Notes under the pieces: model-generated
The model's input: the letters and a program-made list of their open reading frames with translations, nothing else
What the model was told of the DNA's origin: nothing
Databases searched by the model: none
DNA from: CALKCV01 sp964609515
Lineage (GTDB): Bacteria; Cyanobacteriota; Cyanobacteriia; Cyanobacteriales; Microcoleaceae
Assembly (NCBI GenBank): GCA_964609515.1
Contig: CAZSTZ010000004.1
Span: 1 to 64,000, forward strand
Length of the DNA stretch: 64,000 nucleotides
Reading direction: 5' to 3'
Translations under genes and position numbers: made by a program
Part shown: positions 32,769-41,297 of the stretch, one piece after another
Numbering within the stretch: position 1 is the stretch's first letter
Layout: each line of letters opens with the position of its first letter

Positions 32769-34340
32769 ATGAAAGACCAAATAGTTCCGGGTTTATTGCT
32801 GGAAAAACGCTGGCGGGTAGTGGAGGCGATCGCTACCGGCGGTTTCGGTCAAACTTTTAAAGTTGTCGATACCGACGGCACCCAAAAAGTGTTAAAAGTT
32901 CTCAATTTGGATAACTTTAGCGGCGACGAAGGCAAAGAAAAAGCGATTTCTTTATTTAAAAAAGAAGCAGAAGTCTTAAATAAACTTTCTCATCCGGGAA
33001 TCCCTAAAGTAGAAAAAGATGCTTATTTTACCTACCGCCAGAAGGGGAAATTAGAACCATTTCACTGTCTAATTATGGAATTAGTAGAAGGTGAAAATTT
33101 AGAGAATTGGATGGAGGCTAGAAAATCTCAACCGATTTCTGCATCTTTGGCTCTGGATTGGTTAAAACAACTGGCAGAAGTTCTGAAAGAACTGCACCAG
33201 CAAAGCTATTTTCATAGAGATATAAAACCGTCAAATATTATGTTAAAACCAGACGGCAAGTTAGTGTTAATTGACTTCGGAACCGTTAGAGAAAATAGTC
33301 TAACTTATCTGGGTAAAATAGCGAAAGGAAATGGGGTAACAAAAATAGATTCTCCGGGTTATACTTCTCCCGAACAGTGGGAAGGAAGCGCAGTGCCCCA
33401 ATCGGATTTTTTTGCTTTGGGGCGGACTTTTGTTTATTTATTAACCGGCCAACATCCTCTCAATTTTAAGGATGCAAAAACGGGGAAATTGCTGTGGCGC
33501 ACTTTTTCGCCACAGGTATCGGAGTCCCTGGCAGATTTAATCGACGATTTGATGGCACCTTTTCCGGGGCTGCGACCTCAAAATGCAACTATTATTTTGC
33601 AACGTTTGACGGATATCGAAACTGGGTTGCCAGTACCTCGGCGGCGATATCCGCAAGACTCCCCCAGAAGAACGGGGGCGATCGCTAAAGTTGGAATCGC
33701 CGCGTTGCTGCTTTTGGGGCTAACCGGTTTGCGTTTGACTGCACCAGAAATTGCCACCGCCTGCAACAAGCGGGGGGTCGAACGCCACGACCGAGGGGAA
33801 TTAGCTTTAGCCAAATTCTACTATCAATGCGCCACTCTGCTCCAACCGGACTATGGCAAAGCCCAATACAACCTAGCCTCCCTTTACGAAGAACTCGAAG
33901 ACCTCGCCCGAGCCCGGGCAGGATATCGCAAGGCAATGGAGGGCGGACGGGCGGCGGCTTACAACAACTTCGCCCGCTTGGAGCTCTTAGATAATAAGTG
34001 CGACGAGGCAATTCCCGTACTCCGCGAAGGTCTCCAGCTAGCCCGACGCCGGGCAGTTAAAGAGGCTTTGCAGGCTAACCTGGGGCGGGCGAAACTGTGC
34101 CAAAATCTCCCTTGGGAGGCAAAGTCGCACCTGCAAGAGGCCATCGCTTTAGGTGGCGATCGCTCCCCAGCTCGTTGTCTGTTGGCACCGGTACTGGACG
34201 AACTTGGCGAGAAGCAGGGGGCCCTTTCGGAGTTGGAAAAGTGTTCCTCCGACGCCCCCAACGCTTTGCCGGAGTTAGACCGCTGGATGAGGGAGCAAAC
34301 CCGCCGGCAACTTCTGAAGACCGAAACCAGTAGTTTTTAG
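32769..34340 (+). CDS. Serine/threonine protein kinase with membrane segment and TPR repeats
   Basis: From ATG 32769 behind AAGGAGG the product has 523 residues. The kinase domain (about 10-285) has the Gly loop IATGGFGQTF, the Lys at 43 (QKVLKVLN), HRDIKPSN (149-156) and DFG 169-171. A transmembrane segment follows (about 305-325, IAALLLLGLTGLRL), then four or so TPRs (GKAQYNLASLYEELEDLARARAGYRKAM). Signal sensing outside with a TPR ectodomain is inferred. It follows the NB-ARC gene by 52 bases. A reading from 32709 would translate the palindrome and is rejected. Confidence 0.92.
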   Translation: MKDQIVPGLLLEKRWRVVEAIATGGFGQTFKVVDTDGTQKVLKVLNLDNFSGDEGKEKAISLFKKEAEVLNKLSHPGIPKVEKDAYFTYRQKGKLEPFHCLIMELVEGENLENWMEARKSQPISASLALDWLKQLAEVLKELHQQSYFHRDIKPSNIMLKPDGKLVLIDFGTVRENSLTYLGKIAKGNGVTKIDSPGYTSPEQWEGSAVPQSDFFALGRTFVYLLTGQHPLNFKDAKTGKLLWRTFSPQVSESLADLIDDLMAPFPGLRPQNATIILQRLTDIETGLPVPRRRYPQDSPRRTGAIAKVGIAALLLLGLTGLRLTAPEIATACNKRGVERHDRGELALAKFYYQCATLLQPDYGKAQYNLASLYEELEDLARARAGYRKAMEGGRAAAYNNFARLELLDNKCDEAIPVLREGLQLARRRAVKEALQANLGRAKLCQNLPWEAKSHLQEAIALGGDRSPARCLLAPVLDELGEKQGALSELEKCSSDAPNALPELDRWMREQTRRQLLKTETSSF

Positions 34341-34534
34341 ATTTTAGGGTCGCGTTCTTCGGGGTCTTTGCCCTCTTCGGGGTCTTTGCCCTCTTCTGAA
34401 GCATCGTCGGCCAGAAGTAGTTTGCTTTCTGCTTTGTCGGCTTCTCCAAAGGGGCCCTTAGAAATTACTGTTGCTTGGCCCGCTATTGGAGCTAAAATTA
34501 TGCCTGCCAGCATGGAAATAAAGATTCGTTTCAT
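34337..34534 (-). CDS. Small exported acidic protein
   Basis: The 65-residue frame has a signal peptide (MKRIFISMLAGIILAPIAGQA) and a mature tail of about 44 residues with a tandem EEGKDPEEGKDPEERDP. GGAGAG lies about eight bases before the ATG. It converges with the kinase gene and overlaps its end by a few bases. Function unknown. Confidence 0.6.
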   Translation of the reverse strand: MKRIFISMLAGIILAPIAGQATVISKGPFGEADKAESKLLLADDASEEGKDPEEGKDPEERDPKI

Positions 34535-34724
34535 CTCGTCTCTCCTTCAATTTCTCTTAGTTGGTGAAAGAGGAGAAGCGAGTTAGGCCCAACTGCTTTT
34601 TTTCTCCATATCTCCAGAATGGTTGATAAATCTAGCTTTCAGAGAGCCCCTTTTGGTGGTATTTCAGGGGCCCCCAAAAGTAGGTAAAATAGGGGTCGTC
34701 AATTCACAATTTATTGGGGTAAAT

Positions 34725-35501
34725 ATGGCAGTTACGCTGAGGGCATCGAAAGATGGTTTGGCAACCGTCGAGATGCTAAGAAAAAGGAAGGATTGGACTA
34801 AAACAGAAGATGCTTGGTGGCAGTTGGCTTTAGTTGGTAAAGCCGCTTTGAGGAAATTTTGGCGACGGGTGCCAATTGTTAAAGATAATTTTGTTAGTAT
34901 TTGCGAAATTGTTGGAGCTAACTGGGAGGAAATAGCCGATTTTACCGAGGAAAATGAGGTAGAAAGTCAATCTGAAGCTAGGTGGTTGTTGGAGTTGAAA
35001 GCTACCGTTGACGAAACCGATAAACCACTAATAGAAAACTTCATCACTTTTTCTAAAGAACGTTTGGGATATCCTTCGGTAACGTGGCAGAGTATTGCTC
35101 CGGGCAGCGAGGCGTTAATTCAAGATTGGCAACCAGTAGAGTCGGTAATGCCTCGGGGGCGATCGCGTTCCCGAACTACCGAGCAACAACTCCCAGAAGG
35201 TAGCGTCAGGCGTGGTAAAGAAATCGAACTGGGAGGAACAAAAGTTGTATTAGTCGCGCAGATAACACCGGTCTCGAAGGAAGAAGCGAGAGTCAGCATA
35301 GATGTGTATCCTAGCGCGGAAGACAATTATCTGCCACTGGGTTTGGAAGTTGCGATAGTAGATGAAACTGATGCTATTATTTGGGCAAAAAAAGTAGAAA
35401 CTAACAAAGACTCTCTCCAAATAGAGCTTAGTATCGAACCGGAAGAGTTGTTAAGCGTGAGAATTGCTTTGGGAGAAGTTAGCGTTACAAAAGATTTGTA
35501 A
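34725..35501 (+). CDS. Effector-associated domain plus DUF1822-like protein
   Basis: From ATG 34725 the product has 258 residues. The N-terminus (LRASKDGLATVEMLRKRKDWTKTEDAWWQLALVGKAALRKFWRR, then NFVSICEIVGANWEEIAD) is a small helical adaptor seen at the start of many cyanobacterial STAND and CHAT proteins. The C-terminal part is like DUF1822: VVLVAQITPVSKEEARVSIDVYPS, LPLGLEVAIVDE and SVRIALGEVSVTKDL. The gene lies 26 bases before a CHAT-WD40 gene and is very likely cotranscribed. A reasonable reading is an adaptor or regulator of the CHAT protease; this is inference. Confidence 0.72.
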   Translation: MAVTLRASKDGLATVEMLRKRKDWTKTEDAWWQLALVGKAALRKFWRRVPIVKDNFVSICEIVGANWEEIADFTEENEVESQSEARWLLELKATVDETDKPLIENFITFSKERLGYPSVTWQSIAPGSEALIQDWQPVESVMPRGRSRSRTTEQQLPEGSVRRGKEIELGGTKVVLVAQITPVSKEEARVSIDVYPSAEDNYLPLGLEVAIVDETDAIIWAKKVETNKDSLQIELSIEPEELLSVRIALGEVSVTKDL

Positions 35502-35527
35502 AAACTCGTTGTTTTTTATTGACAGCC

Positions 35528-37570
35528 ATGACCAAGATTGTTACTTTTAATTTACAAGGTGATTTCAAGAGCGGCTTTTTCGCCTTAGTCGAGATAGAGG
35601 AAGATGGAGCTAGAACTAAAAAAGTTCGAGGTCAGTTACCCGCCGCCCCCCAGCTCCTTAAATCTTTGGGCGACTGGCAAGGCGACTTTCGTCAAAAGGT
35701 AGGAGCGACTCGCGCTAAAGTTATTAATGTGAGGGAACCCTCTAGCCACAATGCAGCTAAAACCTTGGCAGAAGAGGTGAATAAATGGCTCAACTCTGGG
35801 GCTGAGTCTTGGCAAAAAGTCCGAGATAAATTGCAAGATTGCTTGAGCCAACACGAGGAGATTCGGGTAATAGTTGAAACTGGCTCCGTTGAGTTGCAGC
35901 AAATACCTTGGCAAACTTGGGATTTATTCGCCGATCGCTACCCCAACTCGGAAATTGTCTTAAGTCCGCCAGAATACGAACTACCCTATAAAAAATCATC
36001 CACTCGCAAAAAGTCAAAAGTCAGAATTTTGGCTGTTTTGGGGGATAGCGAAGGTATCGATACTAAATTTGACCGAGACGAGTTAGAGAAACATTCGCGG
36101 TGGGCGGACATTGAATTTCTCGACGAAAAACTGACAAAGAAAAAGTTGCTAGAGAAAATAGTAGAGACTCCAGGCTGGGACATACTCTTTTTTGCCGGTC
36201 ATAGCGACACGGACGATAAAGGCAAAATAGCTTGGTTTGCTATTAACAAACAAGAGCGTTTGACAATTGGGGAGTTAAAAAATAGTCTGAGGGAGGCGAT
36301 CGCTAACGGATTGCACCTCGCTATTTTTAACTCTTGCAAAGGTTTGGGATTGGCTAACGATTTTGCTAAATTGCACCTCCCCCAAAGCATTGTCATGCGC
36401 GAACCGATACCAGACGAAGTAGCCCAGGAATTTTTACAGCATTTTCTGAGTGCCTTTGCTGGCAACAACTCTTTTTATATGTCGGTGCGAATGGCGCGAA
36501 ACCAACTGGAAGATAGCTATAATAACCAATATCCCGGTGTAAGCTGGCTGCCGACAATTTGCCAAAACCCTGCAGCGGAAACGATAAAAATGCCGGATAT
36601 TTGGCTGCTCAAATACACTCTCACCGGTCACTCCGATTTCATAAAAACTGTTGCCATAGACTCCGATAAAAAAATCCTCGCCAGCGGCGGTCCCGACAAA
36701 ATCGTGAAGTTGTGGAATCTGGAAACCGGACAATGGATACGCGACCTAACCGAACATTCAAGCGCGATTATTTCTCTCGCTTTCAGTCACGACGGTAAAA
36801 CCCTCGCCAGTGCTAGCAATATGGAATTTATGGACGGCACGATAAAGCTTTGGGATACGGACGATTGGACTCTCAAGCAAACTTTGGGAAAATCTTTAAT
36901 AGCACTGCGGACTAGCGCGATCGCCTTCAGTCTCGATGACAAAAGTCTGGCAACATCCCATCTCGGTGCTACAATGCCTTTCGATGCCGGCATTAATATT
37001 TGGCATCTCGACACCGACAAAAAGGTACGCACTTTGAGAGGACATGGTTGGGAAGCGTGGTCTATTGCTTTTACCCCAGACGGGCAATTTCTTGTCAGCG
37101 GCGGCCCTGATGGTTCGATTAAAATTTGGAACTGGCGCAATGGCGAACTATGGAAGACTTTTAATCGACCCGATCCTTCTGACTTGGTGGGTTCTTTAGT
37201 GGCTTGGTTTGATTCTTCCGTGGGACTAATTTGGTCTATAGATATCAGCCCCGACGGACAGATAGTTGCCAGCGGCGACTCTAACGGTCGAATTAACTTA
37301 TGGAACGTCAAGGAAGAAAAGCTTATCCGTACCTTAACCGAACATCAAAGCAGCGTTAGCGGTCTAGCTTTCAGCCCCGATGGAGAAGTTCTTGCCAGCG
37401 CGGGTAGCGACAACACGGTAAAAATTTGGAACCCTGCCACTGGCGAATTGCTCGATACTCTCGAACATAAAAATCGCGTGCATTGCGTCGCTTTTAGTTC
37501 CGATGGCAAAATTTTAGTCACCGGCAGTTCCGACCAAACTATTAAGGTTTGGGAACGACTGGGGTTGTAA
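35528..37570 (+). CDS. CHAT-domain caspase-like protease fused to WD40 propeller
   Basis: The 680-residue protein starts at ATG 35528; a TTG nine bases earlier is less likely. Residues about 110-345 form a CHAT domain with the catalytic dyad H225 (LFFAGHSDTDD) and C270 (FNSCKGLG), both intact. From about 361 to the end are WD40 repeats (LTGHSDFIKTVAIDSDKKILASGGPDKIVKLWNL first), about seven blades, with two irregular blades carrying insertions. CHAT proteases are effectors of bacterial immune and suicide systems; the WD40 part would sense a ligand. It forms a pair with the preceding DUF1822-like gene. Confidence 0.9.
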   Translation: MTKIVTFNLQGDFKSGFFALVEIEEDGARTKKVRGQLPAAPQLLKSLGDWQGDFRQKVGATRAKVINVREPSSHNAAKTLAEEVNKWLNSGAESWQKVRDKLQDCLSQHEEIRVIVETGSVELQQIPWQTWDLFADRYPNSEIVLSPPEYELPYKKSSTRKKSKVRILAVLGDSEGIDTKFDRDELEKHSRWADIEFLDEKLTKKKLLEKIVETPGWDILFFAGHSDTDDKGKIAWFAINKQERLTIGELKNSLREAIANGLHLAIFNSCKGLGLANDFAKLHLPQSIVMREPIPDEVAQEFLQHFLSAFAGNNSFYMSVRMARNQLEDSYNNQYPGVSWLPTICQNPAAETIKMPDIWLLKYTLTGHSDFIKTVAIDSDKKILASGGPDKIVKLWNLETGQWIRDLTEHSSAIISLAFSHDGKTLASASNMEFMDGTIKLWDTDDWTLKQTLGKSLIALRTSAIAFSLDDKSLATSHLGATMPFDAGINIWHLDTDKKVRTLRGHGWEAWSIAFTPDGQFLVSGGPDGSIKIWNWRNGELWKTFNRPDPSDLVGSLVAWFDSSVGLIWSIDISPDGQIVASGDSNGRINLWNVKEEKLIRTLTEHQSSVSGLAFSPDGEVLASAGSDNTVKIWNPATGELLDTLEHKNRVHCVAFSSDGKILVTGSSDQTIKVWERLGL

Positions 37571-37623
37571 ACTGTTTGGTAGTTCAAAAAAAGCGATCGC
37601 CTACCAGAAAGTTAGACGCGACG

Positions 37624-37698
37624 GCGGGGTAAAGCATTCGGAAACGAAGATTTCTGTTGTTCCGCAGAGCGATCGCCCGAATGCTTTACCCCTACAAG
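37624..37698. repeat. CATTCGG palindrome, copy 3
   Basis: GGGGTAAAGCATTCGG, then a loop holding a HIP1 site, then CCGAATGCTTTACCCC. The compensating G-to-A and C-to-T changes keep the arms paired. Confidence 0.8.
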
Positions 37699-37747
37699 TC
37701 CTTTCGGGAATCGTTCCCTACCGCTCAAAAATCATTCCCCACCGGAC

Positions 37748-37822
37748 GGGAATCGTTGAGAACCGGGCGGGAATCGTTGAGAACCGGGCGGGAATCGTTG
37801 AGAACCGGGCGGGAATCGTTGA
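37748..37822. repeat. 21-bp tandem repeat entering an assembly gap
   Basis: The unit GGGAATCGTTGAGAACCGGG plus one C is repeated perfectly three times and half of a fourth before the N run. Degenerate units precede it (GGGAATCGTTCCCTACCGC). The units abut with no spacers, so it is not a CRISPR array. Confidence 0.9.
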
Positions 37823-37922
37823 NNNNNNNNNNNNNNNNNNNNNNNNNNNNNNNNNNNNNNNNNNNNNNNNNNNNNNNNNNNNNNNNNNNNNNNNNNNNNN
37901 NNNNNNNNNNNNNNNNNNNNNN
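37823..37922. other. Assembly gap (100 N) within tandem repeats
   Basis: The 21-bp array runs into it from the left. The true array may be much longer. Confidence 0.9.
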
Positions 37923-37930
37923 TTTTCCAG

Positions 37931-38208
37931 CCGCCTCGCAATGACAAAGTGAAATTGTTCGCGCTTCAACGGTTTTTATCGCTAAAGCGATTACTACGAA
38001 CGACTCAACGCTATAATAATAGAGCAGTGTCGAGCTAGTAGGGTGCGCATTGCGCACCTTACAAATGTATCGATAGAGAGATTGCTTCGGCTAGGTTGGT
38101 ATCTTTCCCACCCGCCTCGCAATGACAAAGTGAAATTTTTCGCGCTTCAACGGTTTTTATCGCTAAAGCGATCGCTACGAACGACTCAACGCTATAATAA
38201 TAGAGCAG
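37931..38208. repeat. 98-bp direct duplication around a GTGCGC palindrome
   Basis: The block beginning GCCTCGCAATGACAAAGTG and ending CAACGCTATAATAATAGAGC occurs at 37931-38028 and 38111-38208 with about four differences. GTAGGGTGCGCATTGCGCAC lies between them at 38038. The second copy directly precedes the methyltransferase gene, whose promoter (CGCTATAATAATAG) is thus present twice. Confidence 0.8.
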
Positions 38209-38228
38209 TCACCCAGAGGAAAATAATA

Positions 38229-38840
38229 GTGGAAAAACACGAAGAAGTTACTATCGCCGAATATCAACTGACGGCGGCATCCTACCGCGAGGGCACCTGG
38301 AATCACGACGTCTCCCAAAATATGGAGGCGTTGGTGGCGGCCATGCCTCGCAACCCGGGGAAAATATTGGATATCGGTTGCGGGCCCGGACGGGATTTGG
38401 TCGCCTTTACTAAACTAGGACACGAGGCCGTAGGTTTGGATGCGACGCCGGCTTTTGTGGAAATGGCAAAAGAGAGCTCCGGTTGCGAAGTTTGGCAGCA
38501 GTCGTTTCTCAGTCTCGACTTGCCACCAGCAACTTTTGATGGCGTTTTCGCTAACGCTTCCCTCATTCACGTCCCTGGCAAGGAGATGGTGAGGGTACTT
38601 CGAGATTTGCATGGCGCTTTGGTGCCCGGTGGTGCGATTATGATGTCTATGTGTCGCGGTGATGGGGAGGGTTACAGTCCGCGTCCTACTGGATATCGTT
38701 ATACTGCGGGTTGGGAATACGAGACTTTGGCTCCTTGTTTGACAGAGGCCGGTTTTGAAATTGTTAAACATTATTACCGTCCCCCGGGTTTGCCCAGGGA
38801 ACGGCAGGGATGGCTGGTTATGGTGGGTTGTAAGAGTTAA
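38229..38840 (+). CDS. Class I SAM-dependent methyltransferase
   Basis: The 203-residue protein starts at GTG 38229 (VEKHEEVTIAEYQLTAASYREGTW) with AGAGGA ten bases upstream; a longer frame from 38043 only translates the repeats. Motif I is ILDIGCGPGRDLVAF, motif II AVGLDATPAFVEMA, then FDGVFANASLIHVP and LVPGGAIMMSM. A small-molecule substrate is usual for this group, but none is indicated. Confidence 0.85.
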   Translation: MEKHEEVTIAEYQLTAASYREGTWNHDVSQNMEALVAAMPRNPGKILDIGCGPGRDLVAFTKLGHEAVGLDATPAFVEMAKESSGCEVWQQSFLSLDLPPATFDGVFANASLIHVPGKEMVRVLRDLHGALVPGGAIMMSMCRGDGEGYSPRPTGYRYTAGWEYETLAPCLTEAGFEIVKHYYRPPGLPRERQGWLVMVGCKS

Positions 38841-38942
38841 TTGTAGGTCGGGCTCGGCCGGGACTTTCCCATTCGGAATCAACATGGATCGCCCGAATGG
38901 GAAAGCCCCTAAACATTGTCGAACGCTTGCGTTCGACAACGA

Positions 38943-39251
38943 TTAATCTTCCTTAATGGCTACCGCTAACTGGAATCCCAATACCTCCAATAATTCCATA
39001 AAACTGTATATTTCTGGGAGCATCCGGTCGAGTTTTTCTCGATCGCTTTGCAGCGATCGCTCTACCATCGCCCCGCGAGATTCGGCAACGTTAGCGATCG
39101 CTAATTTTAACAGTTCTGGTTCTCGTTCTTCTAAGGCCGCTTCCAGATAGGCACTAGCTTCTACTGGATCTTTGAGGCATTCTATTAATTCCTCTTGGTA
39201 GCTTTCAGTTAAAGGCATGGTTTCAGCATCATAACTTTTAGTTTTCTGCAT
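38943..39251 (-). CDS. HigA-like antitoxin, shortened HTH
   Basis: The 102-residue protein matches the addiction-module antidote type: SYQEELIECLKDPVEASAYLEAALEEREPELLKLAIANVAESRG at the N-terminus and LEVLGFQLAVAI at the end. The middle HTH segment, usually containing a second helix of the type LSEKTGLNREHLYR, is replaced by AMVERSLQSDREKLDRML, so DNA binding may be altered or lost. It overlaps the toxin gene upstream by 14 bases; toxin-first order is typical of higBA. Confidence 0.75.
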   Translation of the reverse strand: MQKTKSYDAETMPLTESYQEELIECLKDPVEASAYLEAALEEREPELLKLAIANVAESRGAMVERSLQSDREKLDRMLPEIYSFMELLEVLGFQLAVAIKED

Positions 39252-39582
39252 TTTTTCGACTCCTATATTCTATCCAGTATTCGATCGCTTTACGGATGTC
39301 TCGCTCTTGGGTGCTTTTATCGCCACCACAGAGCAAAAGCACTATTGTTGACTCAATTTGTCCAAAATAAATTCGGTAGCCCGGACCATAATCAATTCTC
39401 AATTCAAAAACACCTTCTCCCACAGAGCGATAGTCTCCGAGATTGCCTTGCCTAACTCGATCGAGTCTAATCCTTATTCTAGCTTTTGCTTTGGGGTCGC
39501 GGAGGGAATCCCGCCATTCTGGAAATGGCCTTTTTCCTCTTTTGGTAATGTAATTTCTAATTTCTATCGGTGTTACTTCCAT
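39238..39582 (-). CDS. HigB/RelE-type toxin (addiction module killer protein)
   Basis: The 114-residue protein has PFPEWRDSLRDPKAKARIRIRLDRVRQGNLGDYRSVGEGVFELRIDYGPGYRIYFGQ, the pattern of the HigB-like killer family within the RelE/ParE fold, which cleaves mRNA at the ribosome. The basic residues and GYRIYF strand are intact. It is followed by its antitoxin. Start ATG 39582 (MEVTPIEIRNY) fits the family's normal length. Confidence 0.88.
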   Translation of the reverse strand: MEVTPIEIRNYITKRGKRPFPEWRDSLRDPKAKARIRIRLDRVRQGNLGDYRSVGEGVFELRIDYGPGYRIYFGQIESTIVLLLCGGDKSTQERDIRKAIEYWIEYRSRKNAEN

Positions 39583-39673
39583 CCTTAATTATAGTAAATC
39601 CCTAGAGACGCATAGTTTGGTGGCGAGCAAAGGAGACTCGCCACCAGAAACAAAGTGCTTGCTACGAACGCTG

Positions 39674-40726
39674 CTACAAATTAGAAGCGCGGATGGCGGC
39701 GCCGATTAAACCTACTTGGGGGTTGGTGATGATGCGGACTGGCATCTTTTCTAATAACGTACTCATGCGCCCTTTGTTGCTGAAGGCTGTTAGAAAGTTG
39801 CCGCCTTTCAACAGAGGGAGGATTTTGCCGGCGATGCCGCCTGCTACATACAAACCGCCAAAACATAAGGTTTTGAGGGCTAGGTTTCCGGCTTCGGCAC
39901 CGTAAGCTTCTACAAATATCTGCATGGTCTCCTCGCTGAGACGATCGCTCTTATCTAAAGCAGCTTTGCCGATGAAAGCACCCGGATCCACAGTCCTTTC
40001 GCTCAAGCCGACTTCTTTTTCCCAAGTTCGGACTGTTTCCGCTATTTCACGGGTTTCGGGGGCAAAGTCGCGATCGCGTAAAAACTGATAGATAGAAACA
40101 AGCCCCAATCCCGATACTACCCGTTCTACAGACACGCGATCGATATTGTGTTTGGCTAACAAATATTTCAACAGTTGAAATTCTAACTCGGAACGGGGGG
40201 CGAAGTCCGTATGTCCCCCTTCCGTGGGATAGACTTTCACCGCATCTCCCAGACTGACGAGAAAGCATTCTCCCAAACCGGTACCGGCCCCAATAACTGC
40301 CATCGGTGCGTCCGGTTGGGTTTCCCCTTGTTGCAAAACGTCCATGTCCTCGTCAGTTAAACCCAACACTCCATAACCAATGGCTTCAAAATCGTTAATC
40401 AAGGCGATCTGGGAGATGCCTAAAGTTGATTCCATGTGGGAGGCATTCAACATCCAGGAGAGATTGGTTAGTTTGACCGTGTTGTTAACGATAGGACCGG
40501 CGATCGCGAAACAGGCTTTTTCTGGGGTTGGTTTGCTACCGAGTTTTTCTTCGGCCTCTCCCAGAAATTTTTCTACTATCGGCACCAGGTCTGGATATTC
40601 GGCACTGGTATAACGCGCTTCGTAAAGGGTTTTCAACTTCACCATTGCCAGGGACTCGTCGTTGCTTTCCACCAAGCGCAGAATAGTCTTGGTGCCGCCG
40701 ATGTCTCCTGCTAATAAATAGGTCAT
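39674..40726 (-). CDS. glk: Glucokinase
   Basis: The 350-residue protein phosphorylates glucose with ATP. The phosphate motif LAGDIGGTKTILRLV is at the N-terminus, then ACFAIAGPIVNNTVKLTNLSW, ALINDFEAIGYGV (catalytic Asp), VIGAGTGLGECFLV and EGGHTDFAPR. GGLYVAGGIAGKILP is near the C-terminus. It matches the Glk family of cyanobacteria in length and motif order. Together with the debranching enzyme at 41298 it suggests glycogen mobilisation into glycolysis. Confidence 0.95.
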   Translation of the reverse strand: MTYLLAGDIGGTKTILRLVESNDESLAMVKLKTLYEARYTSAEYPDLVPIVEKFLGEAEEKLGSKPTPEKACFAIAGPIVNNTVKLTNLSWMLNASHMESTLGISQIALINDFEAIGYGVLGLTDEDMDVLQQGETQPDAPMAVIGAGTGLGECFLVSLGDAVKVYPTEGGHTDFAPRSELEFQLLKYLLAKHNIDRVSVERVVSGLGLVSIYQFLRDRDFAPETREIAETVRTWEKEVGLSERTVDPGAFIGKAALDKSDRLSEETMQIFVEAYGAEAGNLALKTLCFGGLYVAGGIAGKILPLLKGGNFLTAFSNKGRMSTLLEKMPVRIITNPQVGLIGAAIRASNL

Positions 40727-41297
40727 GGTTTGTTCCTTTTAACTAAATGTTCGGTTTTTCCGATTATAGCATTTTTTTTATCGGTGAGGTAGAAAAATTT
40801 GGGATGGGCGGGAATAGGGAATGGGGAATTGGCAAAAGTTAAGTTATTAATTTCATCGTTATGCCCTCCGTGGCAATCTCGCCTTAGAAGGCAAGAGAGC
40901 TTTCTCCTTTTTCGGGTCTTTAGTTTGACCGAGTACCACCATAAACAACTGCGTACTTTCTAGCAAATTGTGAAGATTTGTACGCATCCCTTGTCAATTT
41001 GGGAAAGGGTGCATCTCAATTTTGAATAAAACCAAGAATTTAACGCTTTTTGTCAATTGTTAATTGTCAATTGTTAATTGCTGACGTGATTTGATATTTT
41101 TGCAAATATGAGATGCTCCCTCATCTTCTGGGGTCGCGACTAGATAGCTACCAACCAACCTTTCTTGCCTGCCAACAACGCCCCATCGTTAGAGGCAGAA
41201 GACTTCTCGATCGCAAAGTAGTCAAGTCCTACCAACAAATCCCGTCACCCGCCAGAAACCGGGTTTTTCGCAAAAACCCGGTTTCTTAAATCTCCCG
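40727..41297. other. Repeat-filled spacer between glk and the debranching enzyme gene
   Basis: It contains GTGGCAATCTC-type sequence shared with 30379, MITE-A copy 3 and an AGAAACCGGG palindrome (41257-41287). No gene is supported. Confidence 0.7.
41007..41120 (+). mobile_element. MITE-A copy 3
   Basis: GGGTGCATCTCAATTTTGAA at the left end and AAATATGAGATGCTCCC at the right, with TTAATTGTCAATTG repeats inside; 114 bp. No matching target duplication is visible at its flanks. Confidence 0.75.

Noticed and set aside
37748..37822. Possible CRISPR array
   Set aside because: The 21-bp units abut directly without spacers and no cas gene is in the window.
38043..38228. Upstream extension of the methyltransferase
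   Set aside because: Translates the GTGCGC palindrome and the 98-bp duplication; a GTG with a ribosome site at 38229 fits the family better.
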